Source: Gigaspora margarita (lineage: Eukaryota; Glomeromycota; Glomeromycetes; Diversisporales; Gigasporaceae). From it: a stretch of 64,000 nt of DNA. How positions within the stretch are numbered: position 1 is the first letter of the stretch; the number at the start of each line of letters is the position of its first letter. The DNA lies in contig WTPW01000319.1 of assembly GCA_009809945.1 (NCBI GenBank), positions 169,383-233,382 of the forward strand, read 5' to 3'. Position numbers and translations under genes: made by a program. This document shows positions 1-10,854 of this stretch, piece after piece. The notes beneath the pieces were generated by a model. It had not been told where the DNA came from and searched no databases. It was given only the letters and a program-made list of their open reading frames with translations.

Positions 1-112
1 TTTACTTGAATTATGGAAAAAAGATGCTTAAATTTGGCTTTTTTGATCAAAAATCCAAAATTATGCATCTACTCTCTAAAATTCAAGTAAAATAAAAATA
101 ATTCTGCCGATT

Positions 113-307
113 TGATGTATTTTTAGGTGCTGAACAAGTTTGCTTAGTGCATAAAGTTAGAATTACTTAATAAAAATTTGGGAATTATAAGATTTTATAG
201 AATTTTATTAATAAAATTCTATAAAATCTTATAATTCGCAAAATTTTACTAATTAATTCCAACTACATGCACTAAATAAACTTGTTCAGCACAAAAAAAT
301 ACATTAA
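113..307. mobile_element. Near-perfect palindromic MITE
   Basis: Left GATGTATTTTTAGGTGCTGA and right TGTTCAGCACAAAAAAATAC are inverted. The centre (about 181-236) is an almost perfect palindrome around TTTTATTAATAAAATT. The AACAAGTTT motif is shared with the 34-38 kb MITEs. Confidence 0.65.
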
Positions 308-808
308 ATATATTTAAACTCAAACCAGTTTGCAAACTATGGACCAGATCCGAACCAAACTCAGACTTGATAAAAAGTCTAAATATAAAAGTCTTAGACT
401 CAGACTCGACTACAGTCTGGTTCAGGTCCGGTCTGTAGGTGCACTATGTTCAATAAAAAATGTGATTTTAAAGAAGTATTTTTCTTAAAAAATTCGTTTA
501 AAAAATTTCTTATAAAATGTGATAGTGACTATACTATTAATGTGACTATATAAAGGTATTTTTAATATTAAAAAAAACAACTGTATAAAATTGTGTGATT
601 ATATAGAGGTTGTGATTATATAGGAGGTGATTATATAGGAGGATGACTATATATGTTATCCACCTGTTCTCATGCACAATACTTGGGTACTATTAAATTT
701 TAAAAGTATCAATAATCTCAATTGGTTCTCTGGCATCTATTCATCAAGGGCAAAAAGTTTTTGAATAAAACTCAAAGTATTATATATAGTAGTATGATCA
801 TAAACAAA

Positions 809-985
809 TAGGGTTGGAAATAGTTCAGGTTTAACCCAGAAATATGTGGACTGGGCCAGGCTTGGGCTAAGTATGGGCTTATATTTTAAGCCTGATATTG
901 TTTGGGCCAGGCTTGGACCAGGCCAATTAAAATAATTGGACTGGGTTTGGGCCTAGTAAAAAAGCCCAAACAGCCCGGTTAGTAA
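809..985 (+). mobile_element. hAT terminal region with GGCTTGGGCT repeats
   Basis: TAGGGTTGGAAATAG starts a stretch of repeated GGGCC/GGCTTGG motifs (GGGCCAGGCTTGG twice) ending at CAGCCCGG. Its reverse complement resembles 12735-12893. Such short repeats are typical hAT subterminal transposase-binding regions. It may be the 5' end of the 2-7 kb hAT. Confidence 0.5.
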
Positions 986-1095
986 TTTTGACTTTTATTG
1001 TTACGTGCTTTTAGTTGATTTTATTGGTTAACTAATATAGCTATGTGATTTATATTAATTGAATTGCATTTATTTTATATATGTAATAATGTAAC

Positions 1096-1351
1096 CAGGG
1101 TTGGTCAAATCACTGGTCAACCAAAAATTCACTGGTCAACGGGTCTGGTCAAATTGGTCAAATGGTCTGGTCAAATTGGTCAAATAGCTTAGTCTATTAA
1201 TAAAATAAAGATAGCATATAAATTAATATATACTATATAAATATATATGTATATATATACTATATATATTTAAATACCCTTTGACCAACTGGTCAAATTG
1301 GTCAAACTGGTCTGGTCAAGCTTGACTATTGACTGGTCCGTGCCAACTCTG
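1096..1351. mobile_element. hAT MITE with GGTCAA repeats, exact 8-bp TSD
   Basis: Ends CAGGGTTGGTCAAATC and GACTGGTCCGTGCCAACTCTG-type; the TSD AATGTAAC is identical at 1088-1095 and 1352-1359. Multiple (CT)GGTCAAAT motifs lie at both ends; the middle is TA-rich. 256 bp, no ORF. Confidence 0.88.
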
Positions 1352-1708
1352 AATGTAACATAATGTAGATATGTAAATATGTATGTAGATAGTTATTGTC
1401 GCTTACAAATCACTATATCTGCTAATTCTCTATCAGATTACTAATTATAGTAGTGCATCACGGTTCTCTTGATAGTGCGTACGTATATATCTAATATAAA
1501 TTAGTGAAATCAAGATTGATAATGTATCTATATGCACTTATAAGCCTATAGATATATAACACATAATACAAAATAATATATAAGAGTCATTTAGAGTATA
1601 GCTAATAAATTACAATTATTAGAGAAAAATAAAAAGAATTTGGAGCAGGAATTAAGAGAGTGTAGGGAATGTACATATATACGTACAAAAAAAATAAAAT
1701 AAATTGAT

Positions 1709-1905
1709 TTAGGCCACAGATAAGTACTAGGTCTAATTTTGTTTATCTAGCTATATATCTGAGTTCTTTTTCTTAGTATTAGATTTAAATTATGAAATTT
1801 TTTTCAATTGTATAAAGTTTCCATTAAATTTAATAAAGATAAGAGCAAGGTCTCACCATTAAAATTAAAAAAAAATAAAATAAAATAAAATAAAATAAAG
1901 TGAGC
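1709..1905 (+). mobile_element. LINE 3' end fragment (same family as 4863-6335)
   Basis: The segment TTTAATAAAGATAAGAGCAA then GGTCTCACC before an A-rich tail (AAAATAAAATAAAATAAAAT) matches the reverse complement of 4883-5010, including ATATATCTGAGT and GCCACAGATAAGTA. It is a heavily 5'-truncated copy, in opposite orientation to the 4.9 kb one. No clear TSD. Confidence 0.7.
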
Positions 1906-2717
1906 TAGATAGAACAAACAAAGAATAACAGAGTAAATATATGTACCTTTAAGAAAATAATTTAAGACTGGGTTTTTATTTTAGATTGTTATTTGAATAT
2001 TGAACCATTATAATATAATAGATTCTGGTATGCATATTTAAAATTTACAGTAAAATACATTTTTTTCTGCTTATACTTACTAAAATAAAATTTTGTTTAA
2101 GTAGAAACACAAAGCATCCATTTATATATTAGTTATAATAAAAGTTCTGAAATAGCCATTGCTAATAAAAGTATTGAAATCACTACAACTAATGAAAGTG
2201 TTAGGGTATCTGTTAATGAAGTTTCTGAAGTAACTGGTATTAATAACAAATGTAAGTAAAGCAAATCAGAGTCGTGGGTCTTTAAAGAAAACCATTTTAC
2301 TCAATATTCTACGAAATGTAAAAATCTCTACTTTATGTTAATTATTAATTATGTAAACCAGTTGATACTTATACAATAGCATGTAATTCATTAGCAAATT
2401 ATGTTTAGTGTATACACTGTAAAAGTAAATTAAAACACGATAATGATATGGGAACAAGTTCTTTAATTCATCATATAAAAAACACGAAATGTCAAAAATA
2501 TTTGAAATCTAATAGATTACAACAACTTTTGCAAGTATTCACATCAGGCATTTCTACATATAAATTCTCTCAGAAAATAAGTCAACAAGATATGGCAAAC
2601 ATGGTTGTTAGACATTTATATTCATTTAGCATGGTAGAGGATAAAGGGTTTGTAAAATTTGTTAGTAATTTACGATCTAAATTTAAGTTAGTAGGTAGGA
2701 AAACAGTGCGTAAAAAC

Positions 2718-3015
2718 AGGACCCTGAACATCTAGTATAGAGGTTATACGTAAAAATTTTTTAGCAAAAACACCTAAAATTTGAGAAGCAAAAAACAGTT
2801 TTTGACAATTATCTTGGCATCCAGTAGTTCAATTTGAATGAACTTTTTTTTAAAATGAAACTCTTAGTAAGGCACATCTAATAAAAAATGTTTTATTCAA
2901 TTCTGATTACTGGATTAGAAGTTATTAAAGTAAATAGATTTTGTCATTTTTAGCAAATTAGATCAAAATTGGCAAAAATCTAGTTATGACCTATATGAGA
3001 GATGTCTGGGATCCT
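2718..3015 (+). mobile_element. MITE family D (AGGACCCCAGA ends), 8-bp TSD
   Basis: The termini are AGGACCCTGAACATCTAG and GAGATGTCTGGGATCCT. Flanks GTAAAAAC and GTAAAGAC (7/8) fit an 8-bp hAT-type TSD. The body carries GGCAATTATCTTGGCATC-like and AATTCTGATTACTGGAT segments shared by every family member. It interrupts the hAT transposase gene. Confidence 0.8.
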
Positions 3016-4317
3016 GTAAAGACTATGATAATATTGTTGAAGAATTAAAAATAAAAGCACGTATATTGATTCAAGAGGCGCCTGGTAACCTAAGTTATAC
3101 AAGTGATATGTAGACGTCTAATCAGAACCTTGGTATTTAGTTGTTACATACCATTTTATCGATAAAGATTAGAAACTTCAAAAGTTAGTTTTAGCGTTTA
3201 GGGTAGTTCCTTCACCTCATACAGGAATTGTTATTAGTGAGACGCTCTTTGAATGTTTTAATGAATGGAATGTCGCATCAAAAATATTAGCAGTTACTGT
3301 AGATAATGCAATGAGCAATGATGCTGAATTAAAAAATTTAAAATATATGCTTGATAAACAAAACATGCTTGTTGCTAATAGAAATTTGTTGCATCAATGC
3401 TGCTGTGCTCACATACTAAATCTTATAGTTACTAATGGTCTCAAAATGGTTAAAAATATAGTAAGTAGAGTTCAAGAATGTACAAAATAGATTCATAGCT
3501 CACAAGCTTGTCAACAAAACTTTGAAAATGCTATAGTAAGGTGTTGTGTTGAGCTTGTATCAAGCCAACGTCCAGTTCTTGATGTACCAACTCACTGGAA
3601 TTTAGTATATTTAATGCTTGTAACTACTATTTTGTACAAAAATGTATTTGGATGTCTTGTTTTACGGGATAGTAATTTTGAACAAATTATGCCCTCCAAT
3701 AAAAATTGGAGAAATACTAAAGTTATTTGTGATTTTTTAAAGCCATTCTATGAGGGTAATAGTAAAATCTTTTTTTTTATTTTATTTTTTCACTCATAGT
3801 TGTATATCATATAATATAAAAGTTTAATATTACTAAAGGCTTATTTATATTTAATTTAATAGTCATGAATATTATATCAGGAACAACATACAGTAGCCTA
3901 CTATATTATTGTAGACACTTTTAAAAATTTATATAGAGCTAAATATTTAAGTTATTAAGCCAAAAATTAAATTATAAATTCTTTAAATCTATATTTTTTA
4001 AATAAAAAAAAGTTTAAAAGATTTTATGCTACAGTTTTTAAAATAATTAAGTTTAAGTAAAATATTAGATTTTTATATTTGACTGGTTTTTATTGTTGTA
4101 CAAAATTAATTAAAATAATAGCTGTATAGTAAAAAATAATTTTTTATTAAGCTAATTGAATTTCAAAAATAAGCAAAAATTATTTAGTATGGCAAATTAC
4201 ATATAATCTCAAATTTTTATAAAATTTTAAAAAATTTTAAGGTATTTATTATTTCTAAATATAGTAATGCAATTTTTAATTTAAAATTATATCAATTACC
4301 AAATAGAGGGGTCAGCT

Positions 4318-4454
4318 AAAGCTGAGTTAATTCAATATAAGATCTATATACTACATAAATTACATTATTGATATCTATATAGCCTTCTAAAAATAAATGC
4401 ATCAAAAAGGTAACCCTAACCCTAACCAAATTTCACTCTGCTTTAGCTGACCCC
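4318..4454. mobile_element. MITE family A (GGGG...CTAAAGC), short copy
   Basis: Inverted ends GGGGTCAGCTAAAGC and GCTTTAGCTGACCCC. The interior carries TAACCCTAACCCTAACC. Flanks AAATAGA and AAATATAG are an imperfect TSD. Confidence 0.7.
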
Positions 4455-4509
4455 AAATATAGTAATTTTATTACTATATATAGTAATTATATAAACAATA
4501 TATATATAT

Positions 4510-4813
4510 CACACCTATGGTATTCAACACCAGTAAATACAAATTATAATATGCAAAAAATCTTTTAATGTTAGGGTTAGGGTTAAAGTTTGTGTTAAGG
4601 TTTGGGTTATAAGTTTGTTTATACTAAAATTTTGCAAGAAATTGTTTTTGTTAGAATGTAAAAATAGGGTTTCTTAGAATTTTTCGATATAGATAATTTT
4701 TGAAAAAATCTTCATTTTTTCGAAAAATTTGGGTTACACCTGATTTTCACATTACACAAATTCATGATTTTTGATTGATTAAAACACATGTAGTGTTGAA
4801 CACCAGTGATGTG
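4510..4813. mobile_element. MITE with CAACACCAG ends
   Basis: Left CACACCTATGGTATTCAACA and the reverse complement of the right end CACATCACTGGTGTTCAACA are inverted. The interior has GTTAGGGTTAGGGTT and a CAAGAAATTGTTTTTGTTAG core shared with MITEs at 41.3-41.9 and 43.9 kb. It lies within the foldback element. Confidence 0.6.
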
Positions 4814-4862
4814 CTTTATTAATGTCCTAAATAAATATTTTTTGAAAAATTATAAAATTTTT

Positions 4863-6335
4863 TTTTTTTTTTTTTTTTTTTAATGTTAAAGGTGAGACCA
4901 TGCTTTTATCTTTATTAAATTTAATAGAAACTTTTTACAAAACAAAAACTTTTATTGCTTAAATCTATTGTTAAGAATAAAAACTCAGACATATATCTAA
5001 ATATAATTTAAATACTTATCTGCAGCCTAAACCTACCAGAGTGGCCAAAGCTCACCTAGATTTGGTTATAAAGAAGGATGTAAGAGAAATGTGTTGAGTA
5101 TTTAATCCATTTAGGAAGCCATATTTCAAATTTATGAATTGCAGTTTGTGTAGTAAGTTCATTGTTATTAGAAGAAGTGTTTAAAAATGAATAAGTTGAT
5201 GAAGTATTATTTTGAGAAGGTTGTAATATGGGCTGGTTTTGTGATCTAGAAATACAATAAGGAATCCAAATCTTTGTATAGATTTGTTGATTGATATTGA
5301 GAAGCAATTGAATAGTAAGGGAACTAGCAGATTTGATAAATGGAGTATATTCACGTATTGTATTTATAATCTCGAAAGGAATAAAGCCAGATAGAGTAGA
5401 AAATAATGAAGGTCTATTTGAGAAATGGTGAATTTGAAAGCTATCCAAATTTATGATTTGAGAATGAAGGTTTTCAGCATTAATTTGTGAAGTTTCAAGT
5501 CTACTAGGACTCAAAATAGTGTGTAATGAGCTTTGTATAATACTGAATAATGGATCAGAAGTAGGGCAGATAGCCCAATGTAGCATATCACTCACATTGT
5601 GGCATATGTGGCAAGTATTAGGGTATTCTGGATTTCTTTTGTGCAAAATATGTGGTGCTGGAAGATCATCCAAAAGTATTTTAACTCTGAATGATTTAAG
5701 TGCTGAAGATTGGAAACTGTGAGAAAAGTTATAGATCTTTTGATTGTTATTGATATAGAGCCAGGAAGCATTCCAGTTAATATGTTGAGAGATAGCTATC
5801 CATTGCTGGAAGCGGTTTTGTGATGACCAAAGTGCTTTTATCTGTGCATAGCATATTGTTCTTATACTATGTCGGATGTTCAATAGGAAATTCATCAAGG
5901 TAAAGTGTATACTGGGGGTTGTATATATTGTGTGGATTAAAAATAAGATAAGGTGCAATTTGGTGGCTATGTGCTAGTTGGTCAGCTTTATTGTTGAATT
6001 CATCACTTTGGTGTGCAATGACTTTGTGGAATTTGATGTTAAGATTATATGATTTTGCAAAGTTTAGTAGTATATTCCAAATAGTCCAATATGGAATATT
6101 TGAAGATTTAGATAGTGGTATAGTATTAATGAGGTTGTTGTATTTGGAGATTACAGATTGTAAATCTGTAAAGACTTGAATATTACAGTTTCTGGGTGCA
6201 GTACAAATTGCAGATAAGATTGCAATAAGTTCTGCTTTAAAGGAACAAGGCCAGAATTTAGTTTGTGCTTGGAAGGTGTGTATAATAGATGTGTTTTGTA
6301 GTTGTATCCACCCAATGCCCATAGAGCATTGGGAG
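4863..6335 (-). mobile_element. 5'-truncated LINE with RNase H domain, 16-bp TSD
   Basis: On the minus strand, 6322 to 5867 encodes an RNase H type I domain: FKAELIAIL (catalytic E), VFTDLQS (D) and FNNKADQLAH (D). The first catalytic Asp of the domain would lie upstream of the truncation. The frame then shifts by one base near 5875, and 5958-5056 carries the LINE C-terminal region with a CX2CX8HX4C knuckle (TCHICHN ... HWAIC). A 3' UTR and a 25-nt poly-A (poly-T on +, 4858-4882) follow. The direct repeat AAATTATAAAATTTTT occurs at 4847-4862 and 6336-6351, marking target-primed insertion. The reverse transcriptase is lost by 5' truncation, typical of LINE copies. Clade uncertain (I/Tad1-like by architecture). 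Confidence 0.85.
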
Positions 6336-7666
6336 AAATTATAAAATTTTTAAGATATATGCAATTTGGTATGCTAAATAACTTTATTTAAAAAAAATTG
6401 CTAGTTTATTAATAAAAAATTTAAGTTTATATATTACTATATTTAGTAATTCTAGTTACTATGAAACAATATTAAAATTTAGAAAATCGGTCAAATGTAA
6501 AAATCTAAAATTTTACTTAAACTTAATTATCTCAAAAACTGTAGTATAAAATTTTTTAAACTTTTTTTTATTTAAAAAATATAGATTTAAAGAATTTATA
6601 ATTTAATTTTTAGCTTAATATCTTAGATATTTAGCTCTGTATAAATTTTTAAAAAGAGTCCACAATAATATGGTAGGCCACTGTACTCAAATTCAAATAT
6701 TTTTCTTCCTTATTTAATCAAAATTAAAACACATCTAGAATGAAATATTACTAATATTAATTCTTTTATCAGTCAAATAGTTGTTCCAATACAATCTAAA
6801 TTTGAAAAATACTGGGCAAAAGTAGAAGATATGCATTGTATTACATCAATAATAAATCTGCAATATAAGATGTCATTACTAACCTATATATATTAAAAAA
6901 ATGCAATTATTATGTTCTGAGGCTGAAGAAAAACTAATCTCTATTAAAATGAAGTAAGATATTTTTATAGATTTTCTCTTTCTAACAATTAAATATTTTT
7001 AAAATATTTACTGTTTTTTATTAATTGAATAATTATATATTATTGTATAGAGCTATGGAAATTTATAAATCAACATACATGCGAAATATAGCTGTTTTTG
7101 ATAATTATAATGATTTTTCTACAACTATTTCTCAAAATGATGACTTATTGAAAGACTTTGACTATTTTTTTGCAAATAGCCAATCTAGTGCCATGAATAA
7201 AATGGATGAANTTGAACAATATTTTACTGATCCACTGGTCCTCCGCTCTTCTACTAAGTTTGATATTTTAGCTTGATGAAAAGAGTATGAATTAAAATAT
7301 CCTTTAGTAGCAGCAATGGCAAAAGATATTCTTGCCATTCCTATAATGTCTGTAGCATCTGAATCTGTAAATAATATTTCGATTAATATAAATATTGATT
7401 TATTAATTATATTAAAAAAATTTGATACATTGATTTTAATAGTAACAAATCCAATTTATATTATTTATTTACTAGATATTCAGTATTGCAGGAAGAATTA
7501 TCAATGATTACCAAGCTAATCTTACTCCAGAAAGTATTGAAATGTTAATATGTGGTCAGAACTGGATAAAATATGCAGAAGAATGAGGCTGGGTAATAAA
7601 TCATATTTAAATAATTACTTTTTTAATAAAATATTCAAAAACAAATAAACTAATACCAGTTTTAAC

Positions 7667-7768
7667 TAGGGCTTTGCAAGTTCTGGCATACACACCATTA
7701 AAATATAGTGCTATGCCTGTCTTGGTACATGTTTTAATAGGACACGTGCTAGTATTTGCAGAGCCCTA
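7667..7768. mobile_element. Short hAT-type MITE, 102 bp
   Basis: Ends TAGGGCTTTGCAAG and TTTGCAGAGCCCTA. Flanks GTTTTAAC and ATTCTAAT are a degraded 8-bp TSD (5/8). Confidence 0.6.
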
Positions 7769-7882
7769 ATTCTAATAATTCAGTTGTATACTTAATTGAT
7801 GATCTGCTAGTCAACTGATACATGATCATAGTGTAACATGATACAAATTACTATATAAACTAGATTAATAGGATCTGTTACT

Positions 7883-8204
7883 ATCCAGAGCAAATTATAC
7901 AAAATTATATACTATATATAGTATATACGTGGTGGTCAAGTAATAGGGTTTTACCCAATCATAGTTTAGGGGCAATAACGTGAGTGAATATCTGGACATT
8001 TTTGATCAAGTAATAGAAATTTATACCCAATCACTATTTATTGTAATATCACGTGAGTGGACATCCAGACATTTTGATCAAAGTATATCTAGTAGTAGAG
8101 ATTTAGCCAATCATAGATTAGCAATAAATCACATGCATGTGTGACATCCAGACATAGTGATCAACTTAAGTATAGAATGTAAGTCCTTTGCTATGCTCTG
8201 GACA
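7883..8204. mobile_element. Element with TCCAGAGCA ends holding a 73-bp minisatellite
   Basis: Ends TCCAGAGCAAA and TATGCTCTGGA. Inside, about 7928-8165 carries three diverged ~73-bp units with GATCAAGTAATAG, ACCCAATCA, ACGTGAGTG and GACATTTTTGATCAA. It splits the left arm of a larger inverted repeat (7785-9370). Confidence 0.6.
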
Positions 8205-8218
8205 ATCACTTATTGACG

Positions 8219-8591
8219 AAATGCCAAGATCACCCAAGGGAAATATTTTTTTTACTAAGTTAACAGTCAATGCCTACTAATTAAAAGTTATAGAGCTCGT
8301 CGAGACGCATCTAACGGTAGTTATATTATTAAAATCGGCCTGATAGATGTGGAGATATAGTCAAAAAATGATTGGCCAACTATGTAAAATTCTATGTAAA
8401 CAAACATTTGGTTATATAAAATTTTATACAGTCAGCCAATAGTTATTCGATGATAACTTAGCATTTACTAGGCCAATTTTAATGATCTCACCTCCTTTAG
8501 ATTCGTCATAATGAGATCTACAACTTTCAATTAGTGGGCATTGGCTGTTAAGTTAGTAAAAAATATTTTTTCTTGGGTGATCGTGGCATTT
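8219..8591. mobile_element. Palindromic MITE, copy 1 of a tandem pair
   Basis: Ends AAATGCCAAGATCACCCAAG and CTTGGGTGATCGTGGCATTT. The arms continue inverted through TTAACAG...CAATGCC and TTAAAATCGGCC. A distant relative is at 37283-37775. Confidence 0.8.
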
Positions 8592-8619
8592 CTGCTATAA
8601 TAATCTATGTTATATGTAG

Positions 8620-9278
8620 AAATACCATGATCACCCAAGGAAAAATATATTTTTTACCAACTTAACAGCCAATACCCACTAATTGAAAGTTGTAGAGCTC
8701 ATTATGATGAATCTAAAGAAGGTGAGATTATTAGGGTTCCGCAATTTGATTTGATCTTCAAATATTTGAATCAAATATTTGATCAAATTCAAATTCAAAT
8801 TTGACTATATTTGATTTGATCAAATTCAAATCTGACCAAATTTGATTTGATTTGACAAATATTTGATTTGATTTGAAAATTATTATTAAAAATTCAAATT
8901 CAAATCAAATTCAAATCCAAATATTTGAATCAAATCAAATTCAAATCAGGGTTAATTTGATTTGATCAAATTCAAATTGACCCAATATTTGATTTGATTT
9001 GAATTTGAAGAACCCTAGAGATCATTAAAATCGACCCTGTAGATGCTGAGTTATCATTGAAAAATAATTGGCTGACTGTATGTAACCAAATGTTTGTTTA
9101 CATAGAATTTTACATAGCCGACCAATCATTTTTGACTATATCTCCGCATCTACTAGGCTGATTTTAATGAACTAACTACTGTTAGATGCGTCTTGATGAG
9201 ATCTACAACTTTCAATTAGTGGGCATTGACTATTAACTTAGTAAAAAAATTATTTTTTCTTGGGTGATCTTGGCATTT
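8620..9278. mobile_element. Palindromic MITE, copy 2 of a tandem pair, with hAT MITE inside
   Basis: Ends AAATACCATGATCACCCAAG and CTTGGGTGATCTTGGCATTT, 28 bp after copy 1 and in the same family. It is interrupted at 8732-9017. Its right flank, TGTCAATAAGTGATTTACAT, mirrors the left flank of copy 1. Confidence 0.8.
8732..9017. mobile_element. hAT MITE made of TTTGATTTGA repeats
   Basis: Ends TAGGGTTCCGCAA and TTGAAGAACCCTA. The TSD is GAGATTAT/GAGATCAT (7/8; 8724-8731, 9018-9025). The body is almost entirely ATTTGATTTGA/TCAAATCAAAT motifs. A similar composition is seen at 63699-63936. Confidence 0.82.
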
Positions 9279-9639
9279 TGTCAATAAGTGATTTACATAG
9301 TAATTTGCGTTAAGTTATACTATAACTGATAATCATGTATCAGTTGACTGGCGGATCATCAATTAACTATTTTAATTCTTTAAGTAAACAATTTTTTTTT
9401 CAAAATTTGAAATTAATTTGGTTTAAAGTTTACATCCAAGTTATATTAATTAGAGATGTAATTAGCAGGTAATACGCTAAATATTAGGCTTATTAATATG
9501 CTAGTTTTATGTATATTGAAATACTTAGAATAATTAAATATTAATTTTCTAGTTCTTAGTAATAAATTTTAATAGAAGTATAAAATTCTCTAATATAAGT
9601 TTTGATAATTATACCAAATTTATTTGTTGACTAAATAAT

Positions 9640-9900
9640 AATAATAATAAATGATAAATTTCATCATATATATCAGCAAATTTTATATATAGATATATAT
9701 CTATTACTAACCGGTAAGATATATATCAATGATCAACATCCCTGCTGATTATTATCGATAGTGATAGTAATCGATATATATCTGGTTAATCGATATATAT
9801 CTACTAGATATATATCGATTAACCAAATATTTATCAATAATCAACACCCCTGCTGATTATTATCAATAGTGATAGTAATCGATATATATCTAATATGATA
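9640..9900. repeat. Direct duplication rich in ATCGATATATATC, hAT-end-like
   Basis: ATCAACATCCCTGCTGATTA at about 9729 recurs at about 9838 with ACACCCC, each followed by AGTGATAGTAATCGATATAT. Read in reverse it looks like a hAT terminus (CAGGGATGTTGAT). No TSD found. Confidence 0.45.
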
Positions 9901-9920
9901 TCAATTAATAATTATTGTCA

Positions 9921-10135
9921 CAGATCATAATGAAATCAGATCATAATGAAATACAGGAGTTCGATTTAAAAATATAAGCCCTACTAAAATCTACTTATAC
10001 TCTTTTTCAAATAACCCTAACCCTAAATCCTAACTTAACTATAAAAAAAAACCTAACAAAAAAGGCCCAAAAAAATTTAAAAATCGGTTATAAAATTAGT
10101 TCAATTTCATTATGATCTGATTTTATTATGATCTG
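9921..10135. mobile_element. MITE with doubled CAGATCATAATGAAAT ends
   Basis: Left CAGATCATAATGAAAT-CAG... and right, reversed, CAGATCATAATAAAATCAG: each terminus has the motif twice. The interior contains TAACCCTAACCCTAAATCC. No TSD recognised. Confidence 0.65.
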
Positions 10136-10178
10136 CCACAATTATTATATTCACATAATCATACTTTTTGCAAATTTT

Positions 10179-10526
10179 AATTGCTGATTCACATAAGAAG
10201 GATAGTATTTCATAGGTGCAAATTACTATTAAATTTATTATAATTATGAAATCTTTTTTTCCTCCATAGCTAACTTTTTTTTTTATTATATTAATGTACT
10301 AGATCTTCTAATTGAAAAATGTAGAGAATACTTTTTTATATATAATGTAAAAAAATTTTTGAAATTGGTTTGGTAAATAAAAAGATATTTATATTTTATT
10401 TTTTGTAACTATATAGAATTTTTATAAGTGTAGAGGAAAAAAGATTTTATTTATATATAAAAAACATAGTAAATTATACTTTTGTAATTTATAAAATCCT
10501 ATCATTCATATGTGGATTGTGAATTA
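10179..10526. mobile_element. MITE family H, copy 1
   Basis: Inverted ends AATTGCTGATTCACATAAGA and, reversed, AATTCACAATCCACATATGA. It matches 33105-33469 across GGATAGTATTT, TTTTCCTCCATAGCTAA and GTGTAGAGGAAAAAAGATTT. Confidence 0.7.
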
Positions 10527-10854
10527 AATATTTTACATATTTGCGCAAGGTTTCACAATTTATTATAAAATTTTATTTTTTTTATTTATTATTATTATAT
10601 ATTATATTTTAAATTAAATATACATTTTTAATCAATATTTGCAAATTTTCACAATTTAATTTAATATTATTTATTTATTTATTATTATTATATATTATAT
10701 TATATTACATATTTTTATTATATATTATTATAAAAAAAAATGAAAAACCAAAAAAAAACCCAAAAAAATAACAAAAAAAAACAAAAACAAAAAAATAGTA
10801 ATAATTTTCAACTACTTTAGCATTTTGTTGCATCTACTATTATATTCGCTCATA

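Larger units (their letters stand above)
3891..6683. mobile_element. TA-target foldback element with ~330-bp inverted arms, carrying a LINE and MITEs
   Basis: Arms 3891-4215 and 6345-6683 are inverted copies, starting CAGTAGCCTACTATATTATT on the left and CAGTGGCCTACCATATTATT on the right (reverse complement), with TA on both sides (3889-3890, 6684-6685). Termini CAGT plus a TA target fit the Tc1/mariner superfamily. No transposase is visible. The middle holds a MITE at 4318-4454, another at 4510-4813, and the LINE at 4863-6335. It sits within or next to an intron of the hAT gene. Confidence 0.8.
2205..7590 (+). mobile_element. Broken hAT transposase gene with BED finger, interrupted by other elements
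   Basis: A BED finger (CIHCKSK ... GTSSLIHHIKNTKC; CX2C then HX5C) lies at 2420-2500. The central part follows at 3016-3755: YTSDMWTSNQNLG-like, AVTVDNAMSND, CCCAHILNLIVTNGLK, VPTHWNLVYLML, and CDFLKPFYE. The C-terminal part is at 6775-7590: IQSKFEKYWAKVEDMH, KYPLVAAMAKDILAIP, then the hAT dimerisation motif SVASES|IFSIAGRIINDYQ. Introns of about 98 nt (6953-7050) and 109 nt (7367-7475) restore these motifs. Several Trp codons read TAG (for example in the TSDMWTSN motif). Insertions split it: a MITE at 2718-3015 and the 2.8 kb nest at 3891-6683. Position 7211 is an unresolved N. A GGGTTGGAAATAG terminus-like sequence at 809 may be its 5' end; the 3' terminus was not found. Confidence 0.85.
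7785..9370. repeat. Outer inverted repeat around the 8-9 kb MITE nest
   Basis: Left TTAATTGATGATCTGCTAGT with TCAACTGATACATGAT and right (reverse complement) TTAATTGATGATCCGCCAGT with TCAACTGATACATGAT. The arms continue to the MITE pair. Either one large composite element or a pair of MITEs within an older foldback. Confidence 0.6.

Noticed and set aside
4410-4425. Telomere-like CCCTAACCCTAACC tracts (also near 4574, 10014, 13031)
   Set aside because: They are two to three units long and lie inside MITEs; no terminal array, so not telomeric.
5519-6179. Plus-strand ORFs in 5.5-6.2 kb
   Set aside because: Antisense to the LINE RNase H and C-terminal frames, which contain recognisable motifs.
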